Assembly: GCF_010645075.1 (NCBI RefSeq)
Contig: NZ_JAADZV010000008.1
Span: 219,425-283,424, forward strand
DNA length: 64,000 nucleotides
Direction: 5' to 3'
Source of the DNA: Flavobacterium limi
GTDB taxonomy: Bacteria > Bacteroidota > Bacteroidia > Flavobacteriales > Flavobacteriaceae
Shown here: positions 63,379 through 64,000 of the stretch, one piece after another
How positions within the stretch are numbered: position 1 is the stretch's first letter
Layout of the letters: each line of letters begins with the position of its first letter
Translations under genes and position numbers: made by a program
Notes under the pieces: model-generated
Told to the model about the DNA's origin: nothing
Databases searched by the model: none
The model's input: the letters and a program-made list of their open reading frames with translations, nothing else

Positions 63379-63756
63379 ATGAATATAGAAAGTTTTAGGG
63401 AGTACTGCCTCTCTTTAAAAGGAGCAAAAGAAAAACTCCCCTTCAAAAAGGCCACTTCTGAATATGATAGTAATCTATTGGTATTTACCGTAATGGATAA
63501 ATGGTATGGTTTCGTTAACGTAGATACCTTTGATTTCTGCGATCTTAAATGCGATCCCGAAGATTCGCTGGAGCTACAGGAGAAATATAGCGGTATTACA
63601 CCAGGCTACCATATGAATAAAAAGCACTGGATAAGTGTCTACTTTAATAAGGATGTCCCTAATGCAAAGATCAAAGAACTGGTTAAGAAATCTTATAATT
63701 TGGTGGTAGATGGCTTAACAAAAAAAGAGAAGGAAGGACTTGCGGCTCTCAAATAA
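63379..63756 (+). CDS. MmcQ/YjbR-family protein
   Basis: A 125-residue protein from the ATG at 63379 (MNIESFREYCLSLKGAKEKL), chosen because it aligns with the family's start; a frame from 63331 adds 16 unrelated residues. It has the family's KLPFKKATSEYD, DKWYGFVNVDTFDFCDLKCDPE and YHMNKKHWISVYF stretches. These are small CyaY-like-fold proteins often annotated as DNA-binding, with no firm function. Confidence 0.88.
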   Translation: MNIESFREYCLSLKGAKEKLPFKKATSEYDSNLLVFTVMDKWYGFVNVDTFDFCDLKCDPEDSLELQEKYSGITPGYHMNKKHWISVYFNKDVPNAKIKELVKKSYNLVVDGLTKKEKEGLAALK

Positions 63757-63930
63757 ATGCAAAGTTATTAGAATTTTTAGGAAATAATTTTTATCTGGAT
63801 TATTGCTTGACGAAGCCTCTTTGTGGAAGGCTCATATTTATCGTTTGCAATATCCAACTTCATCATTTTGCATTTTTAGTCAAATAAATCTGTAGTATGG
63901 TTTTCGTAAAAATGTGCTATAATATTGCAA

Positions 63931-64000
63931 ATTCCGGTTATATTGATCACCCCATTCCGTTTTAAAGTGAGCACCTGATTCCAGTTCAAAATGACCACCT
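63931..64000. mobile_element. Probable end of an IS21-type insertion sequence (cut by window edge)
   Basis: Three successive 23-24-bp units run to the window end: ATTCCGGTTATAT-TGATCACCCC, ATTCCGTTTTAAAG-TGAGCACCTG and ATTCCAGTTCAAAA-TGACCACCT. Repeated TGA(T/G/C)CACC and ATTCC boxes are typical of the multiple transposase-binding sites at the ends of IS21-family elements in Bacteroidota. No transposase gene is in the window, so this rests on the repeats alone. Confidence 0.5.

Noticed and set aside
1..64000. CRISPR array, rRNA or complete tRNA genes
   Set aside because: I saw no regularly spaced repeat-spacer pattern, no rRNA sequence and only 3'-end scraps of tRNA.

Overview
The window reads as chromosome of a Bacteroidota bacterium, most likely Flavobacterium or a close relative. 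The DNA is AT-rich, several genes have the TAnnTTTG -7 box typical of this phylum, and there is a hybrid two-component sensor of the polysaccharide-utilisation type. A secreted enzyme ends in a type IX secretion (T9SS) sorting domain, and many exported glycosidases are present. The species cannot be fixed from the sequence alone.

Left part (1-33.6 kb): plant cell-wall (pectin) use. Minus-strand genes encode a GH78 alpha-L-rhamnosidase (cut by the window edge), a GH27 alpha-galactosidase, a large GH2 enzyme and an HTCS regulator. After two unknown plus-strand genes and a small overlapping gene pair (DUF6169-like), a nine-gene minus-strand operon (23.9 to 14.3 kb) encodes a DeoR regulator, a FucI/AraA-like isomerase, a split transketolase, a complete sugar ABC importer with a DUF2291 protein, and an FGGY kinase. 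This layout fits import, isomerisation, phosphorylation and transketolase cleavage of an unusual pentose; D-apiose from pectin is my favoured but unproven substrate. Next come a cupin, a striking pectin methylesterase-pectate lyase fusion, a GH35 enzyme and a second GH2 enzyme. No SusC/SusD pair lies in the window.

Middle (33.9-37.7 kb): a small lipoprotein, a catalase-like protein, a Gfo/Idh/MocA oxidoreductase, a small membrane protein and an acidic disordered protein.

Stress/detoxification block (38-54.5 kb): an MhqO-like ring-cleaving dioxygenase, an MhqD-like hydrolase with a GNAT protein and a frameshifted cupin, a haloperoxidase-like hydrolase, an isochorismatase-like hydrolase, an amidohydrolase, an outer-membrane barrel, Dps, DoxX and DUF1275 proteins, two sigma-54 activators and two HisKA_2-type kinases. 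Three operons here share a palindrome (TTAATCTAGATTAA type) placed exactly 23 bp upstream of a -7 box. Two of them also share an upstream palindrome (CGATATATCG) at an identical distance from a TTTGGC element. I read this as a quinone/electrophile-type regulon; it is the most interesting signal in the window.

Right part (54.5-64 kb): a thioredoxin-ApbE-DUF4266-DUF3570 operon flanked by two ~129-bp direct repeats with tRNA 3'-end fragments nearby, a decayed VIT1/CCC1 transporter gene, then a redox-regulator cluster (NmrA-like reductase, secreted cupin, HxlR regulator, SDR oxidoreductase, AraC regulator, MmcQ/YjbR protein). The last 70 bases look like the terminal repeat array of an IS21-type insertion sequence.
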